NCBI GenBank assembly: GCA_028803175.1
Contig: JARBCG010000042.1
Span: 1 to 35,043, forward strand
Reading direction: 5' to 3'
From: Wolbachia sp.
GTDB taxonomy: Bacteria > Pseudomonadota > Alphaproteobacteria > Rickettsiales > Anaplasmataceae
Length of the DNA stretch: 35,043 bases
Made by a program: the position numbers and the translations under genes. The notes under the pieces are model-generated. The model ran no database searches. It was not told the origin of the DNA and worked only from the letters and a program-made list of their open reading frames with translations. Below, in pieces: positions 1 through 9,300 of this stretch; the stretch's first letter is position 1, and each line of letters begins with the position of its first letter.

Positions 1-60
1 ATACTTTTTTATTCCCATACTACACTCCATTCATTTTTACTCGGATCAACCAATTTTTTT

Positions 61-89
61 TTGCTCTAGTTTATGGGATGCATTATACT
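61..89 (+). promoter_or_regulatory. Sigma70-type promoter for proS-acpS
   Basis: TTGCTC at 61-66 and TATACT at 84-89 are separated by exactly 17 nt and lie about 75 nt upstream of the proS start. The match to the housekeeping sigma consensus is good but was judged by eye in AT-rich DNA. Confidence 0.5.
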
Positions 90-164
90 TCCCTATCTTC
101 AAGATGAGTTTACCAAAAAAGCAATTTGTATTAGAGTTCTTTGATATGAATTTGGGTTATTACA

Positions 165-1442
165 ATGCGTCTATCTAAGTATTACCTACCAACTCTCAAG
201 GAAATTCCAACTGATGCTCAGATTATCTCTCATCAATATTCTCTGCGAGCAGGCCTAATCAAGCAAACAGCATCAGGTATATACACATGGTTACCACTTG
301 GTCTGCAAGTTCTTAAAAATATTGAAGGCATAATCAGAGATGAGATGAATAAGTCAGGTGCAATGGAAATCTTAATGCCTTGCGTCCAACCGGCAAGTCT
401 TTGGCAGGAATCAGGACGCTATGAAGATTATGGTAAAGAAATGCTGCGAATAAAGGATAGGCATAAATATGATATGCTTTTTGGTCCAACTCATGAAGAA
501 GTCGCGACTGATTTAATTAGGAATGCAATAAAAAGTTATAAAAGTTTGCCGCTTTGTTTATACCAAATTCAATGGAAGTTTCGTGATGAAGTAAGGCCAC
601 GTTATGGTGTAATAAGAGGCAGAGAATTCCTGATGAAGGATGCATATAGTTTTGATGTAGATTACGCAGGTGCATTAAACTCATACAATTTAATGCACAA
701 GACTTACATAAAAATCTTTAAACGTATGGGCCTTGCTCCAATTGGAGCCAAAGCAGGCACTGGTCCAATCGGAGGAAATCTAAGCCATGAGTTCCACATA
801 TTGGCAAATACAGGTGAAAGCATATTATATTATGATAATAAATTTACAGAATTGCTGGAAAGTGAGGACATAGAAAGCCTGAAAAGTATATATGCTGTTG
901 CAGATGGTATGCATGATCCTAAAACTTGCTCTGTGCCACAAGAACAATTAAGAACTAGTAAAGGCATTGAAATAGGACATATTTTTTACTTTGGTGATAA
1001 ATATTCGAAGCCTATGAAGGCAAATATTACTACAAAAGATGGTAAAAATGTTGATATGCACATGGGTTCATACGGAATTGGCGTGTCAAGACTAGTTGGA
1101 GCAATCATAGAAGCTTTTCACGATGATAAAGGAATTATCTGGCCAGAAGCTATTGCTCCTTTTAAAACTGGACTAATTAACTTGCAAACCAAAGAAGAAA
1201 AATGCGTCAATACTGCAAATCAGATATATGAAACTTTGAGTAACAACAAAGTACTTTACGATGACTTGGAAGAAAGTGTAGGAGTAAAATTTTCTAGAAT
1301 GGATTTGATAGGTTTACCATGGCAAATAATCATTGGTAAGAAAACAATCAATGAAAACCTTGTTGAAGTAAAAAACAGAGCAACTGGAGAAGTAAAAGAC
1401 ATGCAAATTGAAGAAGTAATAAATCGCTTTAAAACAGAATGA
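165..1442 (+). CDS. proS: Prolyl-tRNA synthetase, short alphaproteobacterial/mitochondrial form
   Basis: Cytoplasmic class II aminoacyl-tRNA synthetase charging tRNA-Pro with proline. The 425-aa product shows the class II core: a TxxE-type loop GPTHEEVATD at residues 108-117, motif 2 FRDEVRPRYGVIRGREF around 139-155, and motif 3 GSYGIGVSRLVGAI at 301-314, followed by an anticodon-binding domain. At 425 aa it is much shorter than the roughly 570-aa E. coli type because the editing insertion between motifs 2 and 3 is reduced, as is usual in alphaproteobacteria and mitochondria. The start ATG is the first in the frame, downstream of a plausible promoter. The stop overlaps the acpS start in an ATGA, so the two genes are probably cotranscribed and translationally coupled. 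Confidence 0.96.
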   Translation: MRLSKYYLPTLKEIPTDAQIISHQYSLRAGLIKQTASGIYTWLPLGLQVLKNIEGIIRDEMNKSGAMEILMPCVQPASLWQESGRYEDYGKEMLRIKDRHKYDMLFGPTHEEVATDLIRNAIKSYKSLPLCLYQIQWKFRDEVRPRYGVIRGREFLMKDAYSFDVDYAGALNSYNLMHKTYIKIFKRMGLAPIGAKAGTGPIGGNLSHEFHILANTGESILYYDNKFTELLESEDIESLKSIYAVADGMHDPKTCSVPQEQLRTSKGIEIGHIFYFGDKYSKPMKANITTKDGKNVDMHMGSYGIGVSRLVGAIIEAFHDDKGIIWPEAIAPFKTGLINLQTKEEKCVNTANQIYETLSNNKVLYDDLEESVGVKFSRMDLIGLPWQIIIGKKTINENLVEVKNRATGEVKDMQIEEVINRFKTE

Positions 1443-1828
1443 TATATGGAATAGGCACAGATATAGTTTATATACCAAGAATACTAAAAGTATTGCAAAA
1501 ATACGGGGAGAAATTTTTAAATAGGGTATACACTAAAAAAGAAATTGAAATAAGTAAAGAGTACAACAGTCAGGAAATGCAGGCAAAACATTTTGCCAAA
1601 CGCTTTGCTGCAAAGGAAGCTTTTGTTAAGGCCCTTGGCACTGGATTTAGCCAGGATATTATAATGAAAGATATAGAAATATATAATGACTCACAAGGAA
1701 AGCCTTGCGTTGATATTAGCAAAAATCTTATTCATCAAAATATCCTAACACACCTTTCACTCAGTGATGATAAAGATTATGCTATTGCTTTTGTTGTAAT
1801 TTGTAATTGTAGTCCTTTCTTTAGCTAG
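1439..1828 (+). CDS. acpS: Holo-[acyl-carrier-protein] synthase
   Basis: Transfers 4'-phosphopantetheine from CoA to a serine of apo-ACP, activating ACP for fatty acid synthesis. The 129-aa length is normal for AcpS. The N-terminal motif GIGTDIVYIPRI (residues 4-15) carries the Mg-binding Asp8, and FAAKEAFVKALGTGF (56-70) carries the conserved Glu60 and the CoA-binding segment. The gene overlaps proS by 4 nt (ATGA). Its substrate CoA depends on coaD, which lies about 31 kb away in this window. No disruption is visible. Confidence 0.95.
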   Translation: MIYGIGTDIVYIPRILKVLQKYGEKFLNRVYTKKEIEISKEYNSQEMQAKHFAKRFAAKEAFVKALGTGFSQDIIMKDIEIYNDSQGKPCVDISKNLIHQNILTHLSLSDDKDYAIAFVVICNCSPFFS

Positions 1829-2060
1829 CAAATATCAAGAAATGGAGTGTTAAATAAACTGTGTCAAACCTAAAAGTGATATATTATAATTAGTATAAAA
1901 ATGGAGGTTTTACACGTGAAAGAAAAAATAACAAACAGCTGTGTTAGATTAGTGGATTACAGAGAATAGGAAGAAAACATTTTATGTGGTGAGGTAGATG
2001 GGTTAACACACTCACCTTAAGGCGGACACTTTAGTATAATATACTTTAGTATGGTTTAGT
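1829..2060. other. Degenerate spacer, possible relic of another mobile gene
   Basis: No intact gene is visible. A GTG at 1917, preceded by GGAGG at 1904-1908, opens a 17-codon frame ending at TAG, and the same frame contains further stops, so it looks like the 5' stub of a lost gene. An interrupted inverted repeat GGTGAG/CTCACC lies near 1988-2014. I cannot assign the stub to a family; its position beside a decayed IS suggests transposon debris. Confidence 0.3.
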
Positions 2061-2499
2061 ATGGATTACAAACACAGCTCTCACAGTACGTTTAATTTAA
2101 AGTACCATTTAGTGTTCTGTACCAAGTACAGATTAAATACATATATAGAATACTTACAGGTCAAACAACATTGCGTAGCAAAGAAATTATCATGGAAGTA
2201 TGTACTGCAAACTATGTAGATATAGTAAGGGGTAATATTACTCCTGACCATATGCTAATCTCTATGTCTCCAAGCATGGAGCTATCTAAGTTGGTACAGT
2301 ATATTAAGGGAAAGAGTAGTCACAAGTTATTCCAGGAATTTGAACACTTATACAGTTGGCAATGTGAATTCTACAGATGTACAGAAGTATATCGAAGAAC
2401 AAGGAGGTCCTCATAGCTATTCTAATGATTTTACATCAAGTTTTTAAACTCATAATCTGCTTTACATGCGTTTTTTTTAACTACCAGCTTTAGCTGGTT
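2061..2499 (+). pseudogene. IS200/IS605-family transposase tnpA, decayed copy 1
   Basis: Relic of a Y1 (HUH) transposase. The start ATGGATTACAAACACAGC at 2061 reads MDYKHSSHSTFNLKYHLVFC, the typical TnpA N-terminus. The frame then breaks and continues in another frame from about 2171 with VRGNITPDHML and SPSMELSKLVQYIKGKSSHK. The HUH motif, normally DHxH, reads DHML, so the second metal-binding His is gone. Compared with the copy at the right window edge, about 49 nt are missing after position 2350, which shifts frame again; the C-terminal part (TVGNVNSTDVQKYIEEQGG) follows in a third frame up to the TAA near 2447. The right-end hairpin lies at 2483-2498. The element cannot make an active transposase. 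Confidence 0.85.
2483..2498 (+). repeat. Right-end hairpin of IS200/IS605 element, copy 1
   Basis: ACCAGCTTTAGCTGGT is a perfect 6-bp stem with a TTTA loop, about 35 nt past the transposase stop. Subterminal hairpins of this kind are recognised by TnpA in IS200/IS605 elements. The same hairpin occurs inverted at 34815-34830. Sequence shared by the two copies stops at about 2499, which marks the element boundary. Confidence 0.75.
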
Positions 2500-2945
2500 A
2501 TAATTGATAGTTACCCATATTTAATATTTCTATAACATCTTTATTTTCCATATAAGATACCGATTCATTTTCTTTTACTATCAGGGTGTCATAAAATGAT
2601 ACCCTGCTATTGCCGATCTTTTGTCCTTGTATTTTCTCAAGTTCATCTTTACATTCATTCCAATGATTTAATAGCTCTTCATTGAGAAAATCAGGTTTAT
2701 TTTTGTTAAGATTTTGTACCAATGTATGCTCAATAAGAAATTTAGCAATTACCATGTGGCTATTTTGAAAAGCAAACAGTGGATACTGCTATGAGCACAA
2801 TTTATTATGAGAAGTTTTACGATGCTTGTATTTCTCCATAAAAAACGGCATATAATAGAAGTGTTCTTCTATTCTTGTTTACAACATTAACAAGACCAGG
2901 ATTTGTGTCCAAAATAGGTTGTAGCTGTACAACTTTTTCTTCTTA
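2498..2945 (-). pseudogene. Ankyrin-repeat protein, 3' fragment, broken
   Basis: The minus-strand frame reads QYPLFAFQNSHMVIAKFLIE (a degenerate ankyrin repeat of TPLxxAxxxGHxxIxKFLIE type) and then a non-repeat C-terminus including IGNSRVSFYDTL, which resembles the tails of Wolbachia ankyrin proteins. Upstream of a TAG, in another frame, a further repeat is readable around 2830-2910 (VNVVNKNRRTLLLYAVFYGE). At least one stop and one frameshift therefore separate the repeats. An 85-aa piece remains open at 2498-2755. Its TAA stop lies at the boundary with the IS right end, so the original C-terminus was probably cut by the insertion. Ankyrin proteins of this genus are often candidate host-interaction factors; this one looks dead. 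Confidence 0.65.
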
Positions 2946-3113
2946 TATAAGTTCTTTGCTTCTGATAATTTTTAAAGATTTTTAAACTCTTTTGTCATAG
3001 TATACATCAATTACTTAACATAAAAGTATGTATAACTATAAATTAATTTATTATGGATCTCAATATTAATTTTTGATTGTAAGTATTATCTAGGATGTAA
3101 AACGCTCAATTAC

Positions 3114-4451
3114 CTACTTATCATTTTGGGTAATGCTCTGTAAGTATACAGTTTTACCAGATACAACAGTGCGTATCACACGTCCTTTTACCTTATATCC
3201 ATCAAAAGGAGAATTCTTTGATTTACTAACAAAATTTTCGGTTTTAATTTCCCACTCATGATTCAAATCAACTAAAATCAAGTCTGCCATTAAGTTCTTT
3301 TGTATACGTCCACGTGGTATGCGTATTATATCTGCAGGTTTATATGTAAGTTTTGCAAGTACGTCAAATAAACTCATCTTTCCACTGTGGTAAAGTTCAA
3401 GTGACAAAGGAAGTATGGTTTCAAGGCCAACAATACCAAATGCGGCATTCTCAAGTGGCAAATCTTTAGAACTACGATCATGCGGAGCATGGTCAGTTGC
3501 AATACAATCTATAACGCCACTTTTTAAGCCTTCAATCATGGCTAGACGATCATCTTCTGTGCGAAGCGGTGGATTCATCTTTGCTATTGCTCCGTGTTGT
3601 TTGACTATATCTTCAGTCAAAGTAAAATGATGTGGTGTTACTTCACAAGTAACATTGAGTCCTATATTTTTTGCACGTTCAATTGCATCAAGTGAATCCT
3701 TTGAAGAGACGTGTAAAATATGATAGTGCACATTTTCAATATCTTTCATTAGTAATATATCACGACTTACCATGACCGATTCTGACGCACTTAAAATACC
3801 TTTAACTCCTAATTCTTCAGAGACCTTACCTTCATTTATTGCACCACCTGCAGATAAATTTAAGTCTTCTGCATGTTGAGCAATCGGAACATTCAGCATA
3901 CTTGAATAAAGCAACGCTTGCCTCATAATAAATGGATTCATAACTGGCATGCCATCATCAGTGAAACCAACAGCACCTGCTTCTTTCAGGAGTACCATTT
4001 CAGTCAACTTTTCCTCTGAAGTAGTGATTTTTGCGTAAAATTCAACGTTTACATATGAAGTTTCGAATGCTCTATACTTCAAATATTTAGCTAAAATAAC
4101 ACTATCAATTGCTGGAACAGTATTAGGCTGACAAACTACAGTTGTTACACCTCCTGCAGCTGCAGATTTGCTGCCTGTATATATGGTTTCCTTATGTTCT
4201 TGCCCTGGCTCACGAAAGTGCACATGAATATCAACAAGTCCTGGCATAAGAACAAGTCCTTCGCAGTCTATAACTTCATCAATGCCATTTGAAAATAATG
4301 CCTCACCAAAATCAACAATTTTATTTCCTTCAGTTAAAAGTGAACCTTTGATATCAAGTTTTGTCTCAGGATCGATAACACGAGCGTTTATATATGCAAT
4401 TTTGTAATCTTCTTTTTGTCCTGTTTCTAATAAATTCCAAGTTTGATTCAT
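3114..4451 (-). CDS. pyrC: Dihydroorotase, class I type
   Basis: Zinc-dependent cytoplasmic amidohydrolase closing carbamoyl-aspartate to dihydroorotate, the third step of de novo pyrimidine synthesis. The 445-aa protein has the metal-binding HVH pair at residues 76-78 within VDIHVHFREPGQEHKET, HAED at 193-196, HVSS at 247-250, VTPHHF near 271-276, KMNPPLR at 291-297 and the catalytic ATDHAPHD at 318-325, all in the expected order. Length and motifs fit a functional enzyme. Its product is oxidised by PyrD, encoded about 0.8 kb upstream on the same strand beyond pdxH, and PyrH in this window acts later in the pathway. The 83-nt gap to pdxH permits cotranscription. Confidence 0.95.
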   Translation of the reverse strand: MNQTWNLLETGQKEDYKIAYINARVIDPETKLDIKGSLLTEGNKIVDFGEALFSNGIDEVIDCEGLVLMPGLVDIHVHFREPGQEHKETIYTGSKSAAAGGVTTVVCQPNTVPAIDSVILAKYLKYRAFETSYVNVEFYAKITTSEEKLTEMVLLKEAGAVGFTDDGMPVMNPFIMRQALLYSSMLNVPIAQHAEDLNLSAGGAINEGKVSEELGVKGILSASESVMVSRDILLMKDIENVHYHILHVSSKDSLDAIERAKNIGLNVTCEVTPHHFTLTEDIVKQHGAIAKMNPPLRTEDDRLAMIEGLKSGVIDCIATDHAPHDRSSKDLPLENAAFGIVGLETILPLSLELYHSGKMSLFDVLAKLTYKPADIIRIPRGRIQKNLMADLILVDLNHEWEIKTENFVSKSKNSPFDGYKVKGRVIRTVVSGKTVYLQSITQNDK

Positions 4452-4534
4452 TGTATTTTAGTGTAAGTTGTGAAGTAAATTTAAAGGTTTTTAGAATGAA
4501 ATGCAATTGAAACTGTTTAGTATAACAGACCAGT

Positions 4535-5137
4535 TTAAGGATACAGTTGTTCTATCTTCCAATTGTTTTCTTCAATCAAGGTGTATTTAAATCTAGTATG
4601 TCTTCTATGTTCACCTTCTTCCAAAAATTCAATTACTTTAGGTACTACACAAAATCCTACCCAAAAATTAGGCCGGGAAATTTGCTGATTGTAAAATTCC
4701 TTGTTTTTACATTCAATATCTTGCTCAAAATCTTGCCAGTTTTTTAGAACGTTGGATTGCTTTGAGCACCATGCACTAATTTTGCTATCACGTGAACGAG
4801 AGGAGAAATATTCATCTGCTTTGTCGCTGCTGAGAAGTTTTACATTGCCTTCGATTCGTACTTGCCTGGAAAACTCCATTGTTTGCACTTGTTTAGAGAA
4901 ATCTGCCCAGTGAAATACTAATGCAGCTTTAGGGTTTTTAGTCAATTCTCTTCCTTTTCTACTATTGACATTAGTGAAGAACACAAAACCTCTTTTGCTG
5001 TACTCTTTTAACAGAACTATCCTTGCGGATGGAGTGCAGCCTTTGTTGCAAGTTGCAAGTGTCATTGCAGTTGATGAGACCGTTTTATACCATTGTGAAA
5101 ACAAATTAATCGGATCTTTTTTAGGTAAAAATGTCAT
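4535..5137 (-). CDS. pdxH: Pyridoxamine/pyridoxine 5'-phosphate oxidase
   Basis: FMN enzyme oxidising pyridoxine or pyridoxamine 5'-phosphate to pyridoxal 5'-phosphate, the last step of B6 synthesis. The 200-aa protein shows PSARIVLLKEYSKRGFVFFT (residues 37-56; FMN-binding region), NSRKGRELTKNPKAALVFHW (58-77), RQVRIEGNV near 91-99, and the family C-terminus with HRRHTRFKY and a final WKIEQLYP. Length is normal. It partners with pdxJ, at 24389-25096, which supplies pyridoxine 5'-phosphate. It lies between pyrD and pyrC on the minus strand with short gaps. Confidence 0.94.
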   Translation of the reverse strand: MTFLPKKDPINLFSQWYKTVSSTAMTLATCNKGCTPSARIVLLKEYSKRGFVFFTNVNSRKGRELTKNPKAALVFHWADFSKQVQTMEFSRQVRIEGNVKLLSSDKADEYFSSRSRDSKISAWCSKQSNVLKNWQDFEQDIECKNKEFYNQQISRPNFWVGFCVVPKVIEFLEEGEHRRHTRFKYTLIEENNWKIEQLYP

Positions 5138-5226
5138 ACTTTTTAATTTTAACTATAGGTTAAAAATCAAAAAAGAAAAGAATGAATTATAGGTGGCCTA
5201 ATTGAGCGATAAGACAAGACATGTTG

Positions 5227-6267
5227 TTAAAGTTTAATGTATGAACCAACTGCTTCACTTACATTGTTAAATCCATCTCTTCTTACTAGATCTGCAAGCT
5301 CTAAGTTGATTGTATTTACAACTTGAGGCCCATGATATACCAGTGCTGTATATAGCTGTACTAAAGATGCACCTGCTTTTATTTTTTCATACGCATCGGC
5401 ACCATTTGAAATTCCTCCACATCCTATCAGTAGTATTTTACCTCTGGTAAGTTTATACATATCGCTTAATAGCTCTATCGAAAGCTGAAATAATGGTTTA
5501 CCACTTAAGCCACCAGTTTCGCTCTGATGAGAATGTAAATTATCTCGACGTATAGTAGTGTTACTTATTATTAGTCCGTCAATTTTATATTCAAGTGTAA
5601 GCTCAGCAATGTTTTCCTTTGTATGCTGGTCTATGTCTGGTGATATTTTTAATATTATTGGTATGAGCTCAGTAATATCAATTGATCTGCGAGTGAACGT
5701 TATAGCTTTTAATAGCTCTAATAGTTCTTGCCTATTGTGTAAATTACGCAAATTAGGCGTATTGGGAGATGAAATATTCAACACTATATAATCGCTTTTC
5801 CCGTATACTATCTTTAGTAAATCAATATAATCACTGACTTGGTCTTTTGATGTACTATTTTTCCCTATATTGATACCAAAAACACAGTAATTAAGCTTAG
5901 TTTTACTTACTTGTTTAAGAAAATAGTCTATTCCTTTATTATTAAATCCAAGTCTATTAATCACTCCCTGATCTTCAACTAATCTAAAAATTCTTGGCTT
6001 TTTGTCCCCATATTGCGGATTCTTGGTTACAGTACCAACTTCAACAAATCCGAAGCCGAATGAGAGCATAGGTTTTATAACTTCCGCATTCTTATCAAAA
6101 CCTGCAGCAAGGCCAACAGGACTCCTGAGTTTATTATTGAAGAAGTTTACACTTAAAGAATCTGGTAGTTTTATAGGCTTTCTACATGGTGTGTTTTTCA
6201 ATACCATAATTGCCAAAGAGTGAGCAGCTTCAGGTGGTAATAAAAACAATAAATTACGTGATATCAT
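5227..6267 (-). CDS. pyrD: Dihydroorotate dehydrogenase (quinone), class 2
   Basis: Inner-membrane-associated flavoprotein that oxidises dihydroorotate to orotate and passes electrons to ubiquinone. The 346-aa protein has the N-terminal membrane-association segment typical of class 2 (residues 1-25), GLAAGFDKNAE at 52-62, GFGFVEVGTVT at 71-81, RLGFNNKG near 105-112, and NISSPNTPNLR at 164-174. Serine as catalytic base in the SSPNT motif, rather than cysteine, confirms class 2. A GCGGISNG flavin-phosphate motif lies near the C-terminus. The enzyme links pyrimidine synthesis to respiration, matching the sco, ccmF and coq9 genes nearby. Confidence 0.95.
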   Translation of the reverse strand: MISRNLLFLLPPEAAHSLAIMVLKNTPCRKPIKLPDSLSVNFFNNKLRSPVGLAAGFDKNAEVIKPMLSFGFGFVEVGTVTKNPQYGDKKPRIFRLVEDQGVINRLGFNNKGIDYFLKQVSKTKLNYCVFGINIGKNSTSKDQVSDYIDLLKIVYGKSDYIVLNISSPNTPNLRNLHNRQELLELLKAITFTRRSIDITELIPIILKISPDIDQHTKENIAELTLEYKIDGLIISNTTIRRDNLHSHQSETGGLSGKPLFQLSIELLSDMYKLTRGKILLIGCGGISNGADAYEKIKAGASLVQLYTALVYHGPQVVNTINLELADLVRRDGFNNVSEAVGSYIKL

Positions 6268-6292
6268 GTTTCATTATAGGAGCGCAATTATG

Positions 6293-6318
6293 GTTTGAAA
6301 ATAGAGTTATTTTCAAAC
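6293..6318. terminator. Perfect 11-bp hairpin between putA and pyrD
   Basis: GTTTGAAAATA at 6293-6303 and TATTTTCAAAC at 6308-6318 form a perfect 11-bp stem with a 4-nt loop in the putA-pyrD gap. No long U tract follows in the minus direction, so it may attenuate or stabilise the putA transcript end rather than be a strong intrinsic terminator. Confidence 0.45.
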
Positions 6319-6338
6319 TATGAAAGAAGTCTACTAAA

Positions 6339-9300
6339 TTAGTCTAAGCACATAAGTGTGGTATTACCACCAAATGCTGTAGTGTTAACACTTACAACTT
6401 TCTCTGTAGAAAAGCGTTGCAAATAATTAGGGCCACCAGCTTTTGGTCCAGTGCCAGATAATTGTCTACCACCAAACGGTTGCATACCAACTGCTGCACC
6501 TATCTGATTGCGATTAATATATACATTTCCAACTGATATTTTTTTACTTATCAGATCAATTTGATTTTGTATACGGCTCTGCAAAGAGAACGTGAGCCCA
6601 TATCCTGTATTGTTTATATCATTAATTACCTCATCCAATTTTGACTTATTAAAACGTATGATATGTAAAATAGGACCAAATACTTCTTGTTTTAATTGCG
6701 AAATTTTCTGTATTTCATAAACATATGGAGGAAAAAAATAACCATTATGAGAATTCGTATCCATAGGTACTTTAGATAAAAGGTTTGAATCTTTATCCTC
6801 AGACATTTTTTTTGTATGTTTAGTTAACATATCCATAGATGCTTTGTCAATAATCGGACCAATGTCTGTGCTAAGTTGTACTGGATCTCCGATTTTTAAT
6901 TCTTGCGCTGCACCGCATATCATTTTTATCTGTCTTTCTGCTATGTCCTCTTGAATAAATAATACTCTAAGTGCGGAACAACGTTGGCCTGCGCTACGAA
7001 ACGCAGAAAGTAAGACATCCATAGTAACTTGCTCTAAATGAGCAGAGCTATCAACGATCATAGCGTTTAATCCACCAGTTTCAGCAATAAGCGGAACAAT
7101 GGGACCATCTCTATTGGCAAGCATTTTATTGATTATCTGAGCAGTGTGTGTTGAACCAGTAAAAGCTACTCCAGCAATTCTATTGTCTGGTACTAATATC
7201 TTGCCTAAATATCCACCTTCCCCTTGAATGAGGTGTAGTACATTTTTTGGTATTCCAGCTTCATGTAGTATTTTAATTGCCTCACAGGCAATAATTGGTG
7301 TTTGCTCTGCTGGTTTTGCAAGCACAGTATTGCCCGCTGCGAGTGCAGCTGAGACCTGTCCAAGAAAAATGGCTAGTGGAAAATTCCATGGTGATATACA
7401 TAAGAAAACCCCTCTACCTTCAAAAAAAATGAAGTTGTCTTCACCAGATGGTCCAGGTAATTTTTTCCAACAACTCAGTTTATTTTTTGCTATCATTGCA
7501 TAGTAACGCAAAAAATCCACTGCCTCTCTCATTTCTGCTATTGCGTCAGATAAAATTTTTCCTGCCTCTCGAATAAGAATGTAAATTAACTCTTTCATTC
7601 TTTCTTCAAGAAGATCGGCGGCTTTCTCCAGGTGTTTAGCACGTTCTTCTGCTGGAATGTTCTGCCACTCAGGAAATGCTTCATGCGCGACCTTAAGGGC
7701 ACTAAGAGCTTGCTCACTTGTTGCGTTTGATACTTCTCCTACTACGTGTTCCAAATGCGCTGGATTCACTACTTCAGTAAATTTAGCATCATCGAAAAAT
7801 GACTGTCCTTCAATTATTGATCCAACTTGCCATTTTTTTTTACTAAAATTCTTTATATCATTTGCAAATTGTGAAGCTACAACTGAATCACTAATATCCA
7901 TTCCTAAGGAATTTTTTCTTTCTGACCCTAATATGTTTTGTGGTAATGGAATTGCTGAATGAGGTTCATAATTAAAACTTATAGCTTTCTCTAATGGATC
8001 TAGAATTAATTCCTCGGTTTTAATATTTGGATCATGTATTTGGTTGACGAATGAACTATTAGCTCCATTTTCTAGAAGGCGTCTAATAAGATACGGTAAT
8101 AAATCACTATGTTTACCAACTGGAGCATATACACGACAGCTAACATTTGTTGCAAGTTCTGACATTGCATAATCATACAAGTCTTTTGCCATGCCGTGTA
8201 AGCGTTGAAATTCAAATCCAGGATGGTTTTTATCAGCAAGTTCCATGATAGAAGCAAAAGTATAGGCGTTATGAGTTCCAAAGCACGGATAAAAATTGTT
8301 TGCTTTACTTAAAAGTTTCTGTGCACAGACTAAGTAAGATACATCAGTATAGCTTTTTCTTGTAAATACCGAGTAATCATTTAATCCAAGTTCCTGTGTG
8401 CGTTTAATCTCTGAGTCCCAGTAAGCACCTTTTACAAGTCTTACCATAATTTTATGCTTTGATCGAAGAGCAACATCTTCTATAAAATCAAGAACAGATA
8501 AAGCACGTTTTTGATATGCTTGTACAGCCAAGCCAAGTCCTTCCCAACCAGACAGTGATTCCTCAAGACGCAATTGTTCAAACAAAATTAAGGACATTTC
8601 AAGCCTTTCCGTTTCTTCTGCATCTATGCATAGCGAAATATTGTACTTTTTTGCTTCACGACAAAGTTCTAAAACCTTAGCGAGTATCTCTTCAGCCACA
8701 CGATCGAACTGGTTAAATTCATAACGTGGATGTAAAGCAGACAATTTTATTGAAATCCCATGGGACTTAAAACAATCATTTATTTCAGAAGACTCACCTA
8801 TAGCTTTTATCGAGTGCATATATGAATTAAGGTACTCTTCTGCATCTTCAACCGTGTGAGCAGCTTCACCAAGCATATCAAAAGAGTATAAAAACTTACT
8901 ATTGTCATCTTGTTTCGCATATCTCAAAGCTTCTTCTATAGTTTCTCCAACAACAAAGTGTTTACCAAGCATAGACATTGCGCTTTTTATTGCACTACGA
9001 ATAGTAGGTTCCCCTAAGTTTTTAAGCAGCTTGGAAATTATATTGTAAAACTTCAAATCTTCTTCATTATTCCTTAATATGCTGCTACCTATTATTAATC
9101 CCCATGTAGCAGCATTTACAAACAAAGAAGAAGAACTACCTGAATGTTTTTTCCACTCTTGATTGGCAATCTTGTCTTTTATTAGCTCATCTACTGTATA
9201 GTTATCTGGTATTCTAAGTAGTGACTCAGCAAGACACATCAAGGCTATTCCCTCATCATTGGAGAGTGAGTATTGATTCATGAAAGAATCTATAATACCT

